19,301 nucleotides of DNA from Bacillota bacterium (GTDB lineage Bacteria; Bacillota; Clostridia; Peptostreptococcales; Anaerovoracaceae). The DNA lies in assembly GCA_016283945.1 (NCBI GenBank), contig JAEENW010000147.1, positions 1 to 19,301 on the forward strand, written 5' to 3'. Shown piece by piece: positions 1 to 6,168 of the stretch (the first letter of the stretch is position 1; every line of letters begins with the position of its first letter). Under the pieces are notes generated by a model. That model worked only from the letters and a program-made list of their open reading frames with translations, made no database searches and was not told the origin of the DNA. Made by a program: the position numbers and the translations under genes.

Positions 1-381
1 GATCGGGAGCTTGTGGGAGGCGAGGCGCATGGCCTCCTTGGCGTCCTCCTCGGGCACTCCGGCGATCTCGAACATGACCCTGCCGGGCTTTACGACAGCT
101 ACCCAGTAAGCGGGAGCTCCCTTTCCTGAACCCATACGGACTTCAGCCGGCTTCTTGGTTACGGACTTGTGGGGGAAGATCTTGATGTAGACCTGGCCGC
201 CCCTCTTGATGTATCTGGTCATCGCGATACGGGCCGCCTCGATCTGGTTGGCGGTGATCCACGCGGGCTCCTCAGCCATCAGGCCATACTCGCCGTAGGT
301 AACGGTGTTGCCCTTGGTGGCGATGCCCTTCATTCTTCCTCTGTGTACTCTTCTGTACTTTACTCTCTTAGGCATTAACAT
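1..381 (-). CDS. rplP: Ribosomal protein uL16 (L16), 3' end cut by window edge
   Basis: Large-subunit protein that binds 23S rRNA near the A site. I read 127 codons here; the family is about 137-145 residues, so only the last 10-20 are outside the window. The N-terminus reads MLMPKRVKYRRVHRGRMKG, typical of Bacillota L16, and GSGKGAPAYWVAVVKPG is the conserved core. I chose the ATG at 379-381 over the one at 373-375. It gives an 8-nt gap to an AGGAGGG site at 390-396, and other Bacillota L16 proteins start with the same M-x-M/L-P-K pattern. That ribosome binding site overlaps the stop codon of rpsC, so the two are translationally close. Confidence 0.96.
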   Translation of the reverse strand, partial: MLMPKRVKYRRVHRGRMKGIATKGNTVTYGEYGLMAEEPAWITANQIEAARIAMTRYIKRGGQVYIKIFPHKSVTKKPAEVRMGSGKGAPAYWVAVVKPGRVMFEIAGVPEEDAKEAMRLASHKLPI

Positions 382-395
382 AAGCCGGACCCTCC

Positions 396-1271
396 TTATT
401 CTACGTCTGCGGGAGCAGTCTCAGCTGCTTCTGCGGGAGCTTCTTCTGCGGGGGCGGCGGGCTTGGGACGCCTGCGCATGTACATGACGCCCTTGCTCTC
501 CTGAGCGGCAGCGCCTCTGCGGTCCTGACGTCCGCCTCTTCTGTCCTGACGGTCGCCGTTCCTGCGCTCTCTGCGGTCGCCCTTCCTGCCGCGCTCTCTC
601 CTGGTCTCTTCCTCTGCGGGGATCGCGGGGATGAGCTCCTTGTCGAGCACTTCGCCGTTGTTGATCCAGACCTTGACGCCGATCCTGCCGTACTGAGTGT
701 CGGCCTCGGTGAAGCCGTAGTCGATGTTGGCTCTCAGGGTGTGGAGAGGAACGTTGCCTTCGGAGTACTTCTCGGACCTGGCGATCTCGGCGCCGCCTAC
801 ACGGCCGCTGATGACGACCTTGATTCCCTTGGCGCCGGCCTTCATGGTCCTCTGGATGGCCTGCTTCATGGCCCTTCTGAAGGAGGTCCTCTTCTCGAGG
901 GCCTGGGCTACGGACTCAGCGGTGAGCTGAGCGTCGCAGTCGACCTTCCTGAGCTCGACGATGTTGAGCAGGACGTTCTTGCCGGTCATCTTCTGGAGCT
1001 CGGCGCGGAGCTGGTCGATGCCGTCTCCGCCGCGTCCGATGACCATGCCGGGCTTGGCGGTCAGGACGTTGACCCTGATCTCGCCCTCGGCAGCTCTCTC
1101 GACGACGACCTTGGAGACGCCGGCGGCGTAGAGCTTCTTCTTGACGTATTCTCTGACTTCGTGGTCCTCTACGAGGTAATCAGCGAAGTTCTTCTTGTTT
1201 GCGTACCACTTGGAATCCCAGTCCTGGATGACTCCGACTCTGAATCCGTGAGGACTAACTTTCTGTCCCAT
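396..1271 (-). CDS. rpsC: Ribosomal protein uS3 (S3) with long charged C-terminal tail
   Basis: Small-subunit head protein at the mRNA entry channel. It starts MGQKVSPHGFRVGV. The KH domain is visible with the GRGG loop in GMVIGRGGDGIDQL (about residues 76-88), and the conserved fold ends near VWINNGEVLDKELIP (about residue 215). It is 291 residues long against roughly 210-235 in common homologues. The extra 70 or so residues begin with an Arg/Gly/Asp-rich stretch containing the repeated words DRQDRRGG and RQDRRG. They end in an Ala/Glu/Pro-rich acidic stretch. The gene sits between rplV (13-nt gap) and rplP in the S10 operon. Function is certain; the role of the tail is unknown. Confidence 0.98.
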   Translation of the reverse strand: MGQKVSPHGFRVGVIQDWDSKWYANKKNFADYLVEDHEVREYVKKKLYAAGVSKVVVERAAEGEIRVNVLTAKPGMVIGRGGDGIDQLRAELQKMTGKNVLLNIVELRKVDCDAQLTAESVAQALEKRTSFRRAMKQAIQRTMKAGAKGIKVVISGRVGGAEIARSEKYSEGNVPLHTLRANIDYGFTEADTQYGRIGVKVWINNGEVLDKELIPAIPAEEETRRERGRKGDRRERRNGDRQDRRGGRQDRRGAAAQESKGVMYMRRRPKPAAPAEEAPAEAAETAPADVE

Positions 1272-1284
1272 AATTGCCTCCTGA

Positions 1285-1617
1285 CTACCTTTCCTTCAGT
1301 ACCACGCTGATGTGGCTGCTTCTCTTGAGGATCCTTCCCGCTCTGCCCTGAGCGCCGGCTCTCCAGCGCTTCATGGTCGGGCCCTGGTTGGCGTGGATCT
1401 CAGCCACATAGAGCTTGTCGGCGTCCATCTCGAAGTTGTTCTCCGCGTTGGCCTTGGCGGACTGAACGACCTTCTCGACGAGCTCGGCGCTCTTTCCCGG
1501 GGTGAACTTGAGGATGGTCAGTGCCTCAGTCAGATCCTTGCCCCTGACCAGGTCGGTGACCGGCTTGAGCTTGGACGGAGACATTCTTACATACTTTGCT
1601 ACTGCTTTAGCTTCCAT
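1285..1617 (-). CDS. rplV: Ribosomal protein uL22 (L22)
   Basis: Large-subunit protein lining the peptide exit tunnel. The 110 residues match the usual length. YVRMSPSKLKPVTDLVRGKDL is the family N-terminal signature, and the C-terminal beta-hairpin region runs GPTMKRWRAGAQGRAGRILKRSSHI. The ATG at 1617 has AGGAGG about 7 nt upstream. It lies between rpsS and rpsC with short gaps, as expected in the S10 operon. Nothing unusual was seen. Confidence 0.98.
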   Translation of the reverse strand: MEAKAVAKYVRMSPSKLKPVTDLVRGKDLTEALTILKFTPGKSAELVEKVVQSAKANAENNFEMDADKLYVAEIHANQGPTMKRWRAGAQGRAGRILKRSSHISVVLKER

Positions 1618-1631
1618 CGTTTGCCTCCTTG

Positions 1632-1904
1632 CTAGTTGACCTTAGAGGAATTGGCGTGTCCTCTGTAAGTTCTGGTAGGAGCGAACTCTCCGAGCCTGTG
1701 ACCTACCATGTCTTCCGTAATATATACGGGGATGTGCTTCTTGCCGTCGTAAACGGCGATAGTGTGTCCGACCATCTGCGGGAAAATAGTCGACGGTCTG
1801 GACCAGGTCTTGATGACCTTCTTCTCGTTTGCGGCGTTCATGGCGTCGATCGCCTTGAGCAGCTTCTCGTTTACGAAGGGTCCCTTCTTAAGTGATCTAC
1901 CCAT
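1632..1904 (-). CDS. rpsS: Ribosomal protein uS19 (S19)
   Basis: Small-subunit head protein that forms a complex with S13. The 90 residues are near family length. MGRSLKKGPFVNEKLL and the core GHTIAVYDGKKHIPVYITEDMVGH, followed by LGEFAPTRTYRGH, are diagnostic. The start has GGAGG close upstream (plus strand 1911-1917). Gaps are 11 nt to rplB and 14 nt to rplV. Confidence 0.98.
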   Translation of the reverse strand: MGRSLKKGPFVNEKLLKAIDAMNAANEKKVIKTWSRPSTIFPQMVGHTIAVYDGKKHIPVYITEDMVGHRLGEFAPTRTYRGHANSSKVN

Positions 1905-1915
1905 TTCTATCCTCC

Positions 1916-2749
1916 CTACTTCTGATCTCTTCTCTTCACGATGTACTGGTTGCTGGCCTTGTTCTTCTTTCTGGTCTTATAACCGAGAGCAGGCTTGCCC
2001 CAGGGAGTGACAGGACCGGGACGGCCTACAGGCGCCTTGCCTTCGCCGCCGCCGTGCGGGTGGTCGTTCGGGTTCATTACGGAGCCGCGGACGGTGGGAC
2101 GGATGCCCATGTGCCTCTTCCTGCCGGCCTTGCCGATGGAGACGAGCTCGTGGTCGATGTTTCCGACTTCGCCGATGGTGGCTCTGCAGTCGATGCGGAC
2201 TCTTCTCATCTCGCCGGAGGGAAGACGCAGGGTAGCGAACTTGCCTTCCTTAGCCATGAGCTGAGCTCCGTTTCCGGCCGCTCTGCAGATCTGGGCGCCC
2301 TTGCCCGGCTGCAGCTCGATGTTGTGGATGATGGTACCGACGGGGATGTTGGCGAGCGGGAGGGCGTTGCCGGTCTTGATGTCGGCGGCCGCGCCGCTGA
2401 AGATGACGTCCCCTACCTTCAGTCCGTCCGGAGCGATGATGTAGCGCTTCTCGCCGTCGGCGTAGCAGACGAGCGCGATGTTGGCGCTGCGGTTCGGGTC
2501 GTACTCGATGGTCTTGACGGTGGCCGCGATGTCGTCCTTGTTTCTCTTGAAGTCGATGATCCTGTACTTGCGTCTGTTGCCGCCGCCCTGGTGGCGGACG
2601 GTGATCATGCCGCGGTTGTTCCTGCCGGCATGCTTCTTGAGGGTCTTGGTCAGAGACTTCTCAGGAGTGGTGGAAGTGATCTCTTCGAAGGTGGAGACCG
2701 TCATGCCTCTGAGACCCGGAGTGGTCGGTTTATACTTTCTGATTCCCAT
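1916..2749 (-). CDS. rplB: Ribosomal protein uL2 (L2)
   Basis: Large-subunit protein needed for subunit association and the peptidyl transferase centre. At 277 residues it is the usual length. It starts MGIRKYKPTTPGLRGMTVS. The C-terminal MNPNDHPHGGGEGKAPVGRP contains the conserved histidine/glycine loop near the active centre, followed by the basic tail GYKTRKKNKASNQYIVKRR. It lies between rplW (15-nt gap) and rpsS in the operon. Confidence 0.98.
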   Translation of the reverse strand: MGIRKYKPTTPGLRGMTVSTFEEITSTTPEKSLTKTLKKHAGRNNRGMITVRHQGGGNRRKYRIIDFKRNKDDIAATVKTIEYDPNRSANIALVCYADGEKRYIIAPDGLKVGDVIFSGAAADIKTGNALPLANIPVGTIIHNIELQPGKGAQICRAAGNGAQLMAKEGKFATLRLPSGEMRRVRIDCRATIGEVGNIDHELVSIGKAGRKRHMGIRPTVRGSVMNPNDHPHGGGEGKAPVGRPGPVTPWGKPALGYKTRKKNKASNQYIVKRRDQK

Positions 2750-2764
2750 TGTCTGATCCTCCTA

Positions 2765-3055
2765 TTACAGTCCTTCGAAGAACTCGATGGGCTTGCTGGC
2801 CTCGGTGAGGGTGACGATAGCCTTCTTGTAGGAAGGAGTGGTCCCCTTGGTGAGGCCGCGTCTTCTGACCTTGCCGTCGATGTTCATGACGTTGACTCTG
2901 GCTACCTGCACGCCGAAGGCTTCCTCGACGGCGGCCTTGATCTCGGGCTTGGTGGCGTCTACGGCTACCTTGAAGGTGTACTTCTTGGATGCCGCGTCGT
3001 CCATGCTCTTCTCGGAGACGACCGGGGTCTTGATGATGTCGTAAGCGGTTCTCAT
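2765..3055 (-). CDS. rplW: Ribosomal protein uL23 (L23)
   Basis: Large-subunit protein at the exit tunnel mouth, docking site for trigger factor and SRP. It is 96 residues, matching bacterial L23. IIKTPVVSEKSM and KYTFKVAVDATKPEIKAAVE are the family signature, and the extended loop reads VRRRGLTKGTTPSYKKAIV. The ATG shares one base with the stop codon of rplD (TAATG at 3053-3057), which suggests translational coupling. Confidence 0.98.
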   Translation of the reverse strand: MRTAYDIIKTPVVSEKSMDDAASKKYTFKVAVDATKPEIKAAVEEAFGVQVARVNVMNIDGKVRRRGLTKGTTPSYKKAIVTLTEASKPIEFFEGL

Positions 3056-3678
3056 TATGCGTACACCTCCTCGATCTTTTCAGCCGCATCCTTGGTGAGG
3101 ATGAGGTTGGTGTGTCCTACGATCTCGTAGACGTTCATCTGCCCGACCTGGGAGACCTTAACTCCCGGGATGTTGGCGGCGCTCTTCATTACGTTCTCGT
3201 CGGCCGCGGCGGTGACGATCAGGGTCTTGCCCTTGGCGCCTACGTTCTCGAGCACCTTGACCATATCCTTGGTCTTGGGAGCCTCGAAGCCGAGGCTGTC
3301 GATCACGATCAGTTCGCTCTCGGCGAGCTTGGAAGAGAGGGCGGAGAACATCGCGAGTCTCTTGATCTTCTTATTTACGGAGTATCTGTAGCTCCTGGGC
3401 TTGGGTGCGAATACCACGCCGCCTCCGATCTGCGAGGGGTCGGTGGAATGTCCCTGTCTGTGACGGCCGGTTCCCTTCTGTCTGAAAGGCTTGCGTCCGC
3501 CTCCTCTGACCTCGCCTCTGGTGAGAGCGGACTGAGTGCCCTGCCTCTGGTTGGCGAGATAGTTCTTGATGACTTCATGGACCGCGAATTCGTTCGGCTC
3601 GATGCCGAAGATGGCGTCATTCAGTTCGATGGTGCCGGCATCAGCTCCGGCCATGGTGAGCATCTTTACGTTTGCCAT
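3055..3678 (-). CDS. rplD: Ribosomal protein uL4 (L4)
   Basis: Large-subunit protein with an extended loop in the exit tunnel; in gammaproteobacteria it also represses the S10 operon. It is 207 residues. The loop GGGRKPFRQKGTGRHRQGH is conserved, as is GGGVVFAPKPRSYRY. There is a 24-nt gap to rplC and a 1-nt overlap with rplW. Whether this L4 binds the long leader at 4730-5046 cannot be judged from sequence alone. Confidence 0.98.
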   Translation of the reverse strand: MANVKMLTMAGADAGTIELNDAIFGIEPNEFAVHEVIKNYLANQRQGTQSALTRGEVRGGGRKPFRQKGTGRHRQGHSTDPSQIGGGVVFAPKPRSYRYSVNKKIKRLAMFSALSSKLAESELIVIDSLGFEAPKTKDMVKVLENVGAKGKTLIVTAAADENVMKSAANIPGVKVSQVGQMNVYEIVGHTNLILTKDAAEKIEEVYA

Positions 3679-3702
3679 TTTGACTTCCTCCTTTCCTTTC
3701 CG

Positions 3703-4338
3703 CTACTTGCCCTGTCCCTTGACAGCGGTGCGGATGCGAAGGAGTCCGCCCTTGTTTCCCGGAACTGCGCCCTTGACGAGCATGAGGTTTCTGTCTGCTA
3801 TGATCTTGACGAGCTCAAGGTTCTGCACGGTGACGGTGTCCCTTCCGGTCCTTCCCGGGGCGTCGTTGCCCTTGAAGACTCTGGAAGGATAGGTGGCTGC
3901 CGCGAGGCCGCCGGGGAGTCTCTTGTGCTTGGAGCCGTGGCTCATGGGTCCTCTTCTGTGGTGATGGCGCTTGATGTTGCCCTGAGTACCCTTACCCTTG
4001 GAAGTGCCGGTGATGTCCAGCTTGGCGCCTTCCTCGAAATCCGCTACGGTGATGACCTGGCCGAGCTCGTAGCTCTCGCCCTCTTCGGGTCTGAACTCGC
4101 CGAGGTGCTTCTTGTAGCCTACGCCGGCCTTGTCGAAGTGTCCTCTCTCGGGCTTGATGGTCCTGGATTCCTTCTTGTCTTCAAAACCGATCTGTACTCC
4201 GTAGTACCCGTCGGTCTCGACCGTCTTGATCTGGGTGACCACTGCGGGGCCCGCTTCGATGACGGTCACGGGGATGATCTCTCCGGCTTCGGAGAAGATC
4301 TGGGTCATGGCGACCTTTTTCCCTAAAATCGCTTTCAT
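3703..4338 (-). CDS. rplC: Ribosomal protein uL3 (L3)
   Basis: Early-assembly large-subunit protein near the peptidyl transferase centre. It has 211 residues from the start MKAILGKKVAMTQIF. I rejected the in-frame upstream ATG at 4383 because AGGAGG sits 7 nt before the ATG at 4336-4338 and L3 proteins begin here. The core GTSKGKGTQGNIKRHHHRRG and YPSRVFKGNDAPGRTG match the family. It is preceded by an 82-nt gap to rpsJ that can fold into two hairpins (separate entry). Confidence 0.97.
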   Translation of the reverse strand: MKAILGKKVAMTQIFSEAGEIIPVTVIEAGPAVVTQIKTVETDGYYGVQIGFEDKKESRTIKPERGHFDKAGVGYKKHLGEFRPEEGESYELGQVITVADFEEGAKLDITGTSKGKGTQGNIKRHHHRRGPMSHGSKHKRLPGGLAAATYPSRVFKGNDAPGRTGRDTVTVQNLELVKIIADRNLMLVKGAVPGNKGGLLRIRTAVKGQGK

Positions 4339-4365
4339 TCTTTTTCCTCCTAAGTTCTTACAGCG

Positions 4366-4400
4366 GATCGGCGAACCGATCATACTAAGTCCGTTAGTAT
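4366..4400 (-). promoter_or_regulatory. Two tandem hairpins between rpsJ and rplC
   Basis: Read on the minus strand, ATACTAA-CGGAC-TTAGTAT (7 bp, plus 4382-4400) is followed at once by GATCGG-TTCG-CCGATC (6 bp with a UUCG loop, plus 4366-4381). Both stems are perfect. They lie in the only long gap inside the sequenced part of the S10 operon, just before the L3 ribosome binding site. There is no U-tract, so they are not an intrinsic terminator. Possible roles are mRNA processing, stability or translational control; this is inference. Confidence 0.6.
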
Positions 4401-4420
4401 CTTATCTCAACTAAGGGTAC

Positions 4421-4729
4421 TTACAGCTTGATCTCGATATCTACGCCGGCGGGCATGTCCATCTTCATGAGGGTGTCCATGGTCTTGGCGGTGGGGTTGA
4501 CGATATCGATGAGTCTCTTGTGAGTCCTCTGCTCGAATTGCTCACGGCTGTCCTTGTACTTGTGGACCGCCCTGAGGATGGTCACGACTTCCTTCTCGGT
4601 GGGGAGAGGGATGGGGCCGTTGACCTCGGCTCCGGTCTTCTTTGCTGCTTCGACGATCTTCTCGGCGGACTGATCCAGCGCCTTGTGATCGTAAGCCTTG
4701 AGTCTGATCCTGATCTTCTGACTGCTCAT
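4421..4729 (-). CDS. rpsJ: Ribosomal protein uS10 (S10 / NusE)
   Basis: Small-subunit head protein that also serves as NusE in transcription antitermination. The 102 residues are family length. IRIRLKAYDHKALDQSAEKIV and the segment GPIPLPTEKEVVTILRAVH are diagnostic. It is the first gene of the operon. An AGGAGG site at plus 4734-4740 precedes the ATG at 4729. It is driven by the promoter at 5053-5081 across a leader of about 315 nt. Confidence 0.98.
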   Translation of the reverse strand: MSSQKIRIRLKAYDHKALDQSAEKIVEAAKKTGAEVNGPIPLPTEKEVVTILRAVHKYKDSREQFEQRTHKRLIDIVNPTAKTMDTLMKMDMPAGVDIEIKL

Positions 4730-5046
4730 TATTTCCTCCTGATGCTTGATGGCGGCTCCTGGCCGCTAATTCTTCTCACACATTTTCGCTATTCTGTGTG
4801 AAGGTCTTCCGCCCTTTTGTTTCAAGGCGTTTCGGGCTTTGTGAGCGCTTTCCCGGCAACTCTTCGGGACCGCTGCACGCTGCCGTGTGTTTCGCGTTTC
4901 ATTACTCAAAACAAAAGCGCGAGAACTCCTACGCCGGGTTCTGAGGACCCGACAATTCTCGGCAGAAATTACCTGATAGCACAGCAACTTTCTGCGTCTT
5001 GGCCGATCAGGGCATAGTTATAGCTACTGCCCTTTATCAAGCAAGC
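4730..5046 (-). promoter_or_regulatory. Long structured 5' leader of the S10 operon
   Basis: Between the predicted start site near 5046 and rpsJ there are about 315 nt without a convincing gene. In transcript order, I see these hairpins. GGGCA/TGCCC extended by TAG/CTA lies at 5010-5032. CGGGT/ACCCG at 4935-4951 sits inside a GAGAA/TTCTC pair at 4921-4960. A CACACA/TGTGTG pair occupies 4777-4800. GCGGC/GCCGC with a CAGGA loop is at 4752-4766, just before the true ribosome binding site. No stem with a U-tract was seen. Long S10 leaders are control targets in other bacteria (L4 in gammaproteobacteria); the mechanism here is unknown. Confidence 0.55.
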
Positions 5047-5052
5047 CTCTAA

Positions 5053-5081
5053 AATATACAACCGAAAAGGGGAGAATGCAA
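5053..5081 (-). promoter_or_regulatory. Promoter of the S10 operon
   Basis: On the minus strand TTGCAT (5076-5081), a 17-bp spacer and TATATT (5053-5058) form a sigma-A type promoter. It is preceded by an A/T-rich stretch at about 5087-5115 that resembles an UP element, fitting strong ribosomal transcription. The predicted start is near 5046. Confidence 0.7.
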
Positions 5082-5151
5082 GCACTTTTTTAAGCTTTTT
5101 CAAAAAATATTTAAAGCCCGAAAATGGCTTAAAATCAAGCCCTGAGATAAC

Positions 5152-5238
5152 GTCAGACGTCTCCGCGAAACGCCGGAGCTCCGAGAACGCACCCGGGCGT
5201 TTCTCGGACTCCCATATATAGAGGGACGGCCGTCTGAC
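5152..5238. repeat. Cloverleaf-like inverted-repeat element
   Basis: An 8-bp perfect outer stem GTCAGACG (5152-5159) / CGTCTGAC (5231-5238) encloses three adjacent hairpins. The first is CTCCG/CGGAG (5161-5178). The second is TCCGAGAA-CGC / GCG-T-TTCTCGGA with a 6-nt loop (5180-5208). The third is TCCC/GGGA around ATATATAGA (5210-5226). Almost every base between the outer arms is in or next to a stem. It lies in a gene-free stretch between hicB and the S10 promoter. It is not a tRNA: there is no anticodon arm and no T-loop motif. Options are a small structured RNA, a REP/MITE-like repeat, or a cruciform. I see no second copy in the window. Confidence 0.6.
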
Positions 5239-5379
5239 CGCCCCAATATGAGGTATGCGGAGCTTCCCCGCCTGCAGTTCTATAAGTTTTTCCGATGGGG
5301 ATATAAATGGTTTTGAAGGGGCTTTCTGCGGGGGACTTCAGCCGGCTGGCTCGCGCGGCGGTCGGCAGCTTAAACGCGC
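5239..5379. other. Gene-free spacer downstream of hicB
   Basis: No coding region with a ribosome binding site is visible here. The only structures are a 10-bp palindrome CAGCCGGCTG near 5339-5348 and a weak GCGG/CCGC pair near 5257-5271. Neither is followed by a U-tract on the minus strand, so hicAB has no clear intrinsic terminator here. Confidence 0.5.
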
Positions 5380-5781
5380 CTAAACGTTCAGCGGGAGTCC
5401 CAGGCGCTCCGCCAGCGCCTCTGAGAGTATCCTCGAAAAGTTTAGCCCCTGCCTCGAGGCCGCGTCCTCGAGATAGAAGGGAATGGTGCAGTTCTTCTTT
5501 ACGAGACGGTTGTCGTGCAGCTTGCGGTAGGCTGTGAAATCTATATCGACCAGAGTCGAGAGCTCGCCCTCCTCCGGAGCTCCGCCCGCGGAGAACGGTT
5601 CGGGGATATCCTTCCCCCCGTCCTCGAGGTAAACGCCCATCATCCCGATGGCGTCTCTGGCCATGACCACAGCGTCAGCCAGATCTCTCCCCTCCGTGAA
5701 CTGATCGAAGTCGGGGATCCTGACCGCGTAGAGCCCGCCCGTCTCGCGGATGAATACCGGATAGACAACAGCTTTGGACAT
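5380..5781 (-). CDS. hicB: HicB-family antitoxin
   Basis: Antitoxin expected to bind and neutralise HicA and to repress the hicAB promoter. It has 133 residues. The N-terminal degenerate RNase-H-like HicB domain reads YPVFIRETGGLYAVRIPDFD, followed by DLADAVVMARDAIGM (residues 7 to about 60). The C-terminal segment KNCTIPFYLEDAASRQGLNFSRILSEAL resembles a ribbon-helix-helix DNA-binding domain. An AAAGGAGG site lies 4 nt before the ATG. It follows hicA in the usual toxin-first order with a 69-nt gap, longer than typical because hicA ends early. Confidence 0.9.
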   Translation of the reverse strand: MSKAVVYPVFIRETGGLYAVRIPDFDQFTEGRDLADAVVMARDAIGMMGVYLEDGGKDIPEPFSAGGAPEEGELSTLVDIDFTAYRKLHDNRLVKKNCTIPFYLEDAASRQGLNFSRILSEALAERLGLPLNV

Positions 5782-5850
5782 AATGCCTCCTTTCGGCGCG
5801 GAGTGCGCTCACGACGGCCGGCCGGGCCGCTTCGACGCCAGCGCCTTTTT

Positions 5851-6003
5851 TTATATCGACGCCGCGGTGATCTCGTTGATCTCGGAATGCCTCGGGACCT
5901 GGACCGCCGTCTCGCCGTCATGATAAATGTCGTGGCGGGAGCCGCTTCTGAGCTTGACGAAGCCCAGAGACTCAAGCTCCCTGATGAGATCCCTGTGTTT
6001 CAC
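5851..6003 (-). CDS. hicA: HicA-family mRNA interferase, cut short by an in-frame TAA
   Basis: HicA toxins are small dsRBD-like ribonucleases that cleave mRNA. The 50 residues run from a GTG at 6003 (AAAGGAGG six nt upstream) to TAA at 5851-5853. I read KHRDLIRELESLGFV, then LRSGSRHDIYHDGE with the expected conserved histidine (H24), then VPRHSEINEITAASI. The family normally continues with one aliphatic residue and a KKA-type helix. Past the TAA, the same frame reads KKALASKRPGRPS and stops at 5809-5811, so the usual C-terminal helix is still encoded. The stop therefore looks like a recent nonsense change. The adjacent A7 run (5846-5852) does not explain it, since adding or losing an A there leaves TAA intact. 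Confidence 0.8.
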   Translation of the reverse strand: MKHRDLIRELESLGFVKLRSGSRHDIYHDGETAVQVPRHSEINEITAASI

Positions 6004-6020
6004 CCAGGTCCTCCTTTACT

Positions 6021-6049
6021 ATTATGCGCATTACAATGCGTATTGTCAA
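6021..6049 (-). promoter_or_regulatory. hicAB promoter with operator-like palindrome in the spacer
   Basis: On the minus strand TTGACA (6044-6049), 17 bp, then CATAAT (6021-6026). The spacer holds a perfect inverted repeat CGCATT-GT-AATGCG (6027-6040), filling the gap between the two promoter boxes. That is where a HicB repressor dimer would block RNA polymerase. The predicted start falls close to the ribosome binding site, giving a very short leader. Confidence 0.6.
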
Positions 6050-6073
6050 ATCAAAGCATCGCTTTTCAACATG

Positions 6074-6103
6074 ATTATACCACTATATGCTATTATTGCA
6101 TAT
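6074..6103 (-). promoter_or_regulatory. Second upstream hicAB promoter (extended -10) with dyad
   Basis: The minus strand reads TGGTATAAT, an extended -10 (TATAAT at 6074-6079), with no good -35. An inverted repeat ATATGC-N7-GCATAT (6085-6103) lies directly upstream where a regulator could bind. A transcript from here would start near 6067 and carry about 64 nt of leader containing the CGCATT palindrome. Which of the two promoters is used cannot be told from sequence. Confidence 0.45.
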
Positions 6104-6123
6104 ATTTGCCATTTAGCTTGCGA

Positions 6124-6151
6124 GAAAAGAGCCGGGAAGCTCCTCCCGGCT
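6124..6151 (-). terminator. Intrinsic terminator after the capA-linked operon
   Basis: On the minus strand AGCCGGGA, a 6-nt loop, and TCCCGGCT form a perfect 8-bp stem (6130-6151) followed by CTTTTC. It lies 18 nt past the stop of the gene at 6169-6810 and separates it from hicAB. Confidence 0.8.
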
Positions 6152-6168
6152 CAGGATCGCTTTTTAGT

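Noticed and set aside
4800..4895. Short upstream peptide gene in the rpsJ leader (ATG near 4881, 26 codons)
   Set aside because: No ribosome binding site and no conserved or regulatory-looking residue pattern.
5152..5238. tRNA gene
   Set aside because: Cloverleaf-like pairing and length suggested it, but there is no T-loop motif, no anticodon arm of correct size and no acceptor of 7 bp with CCA-like end.
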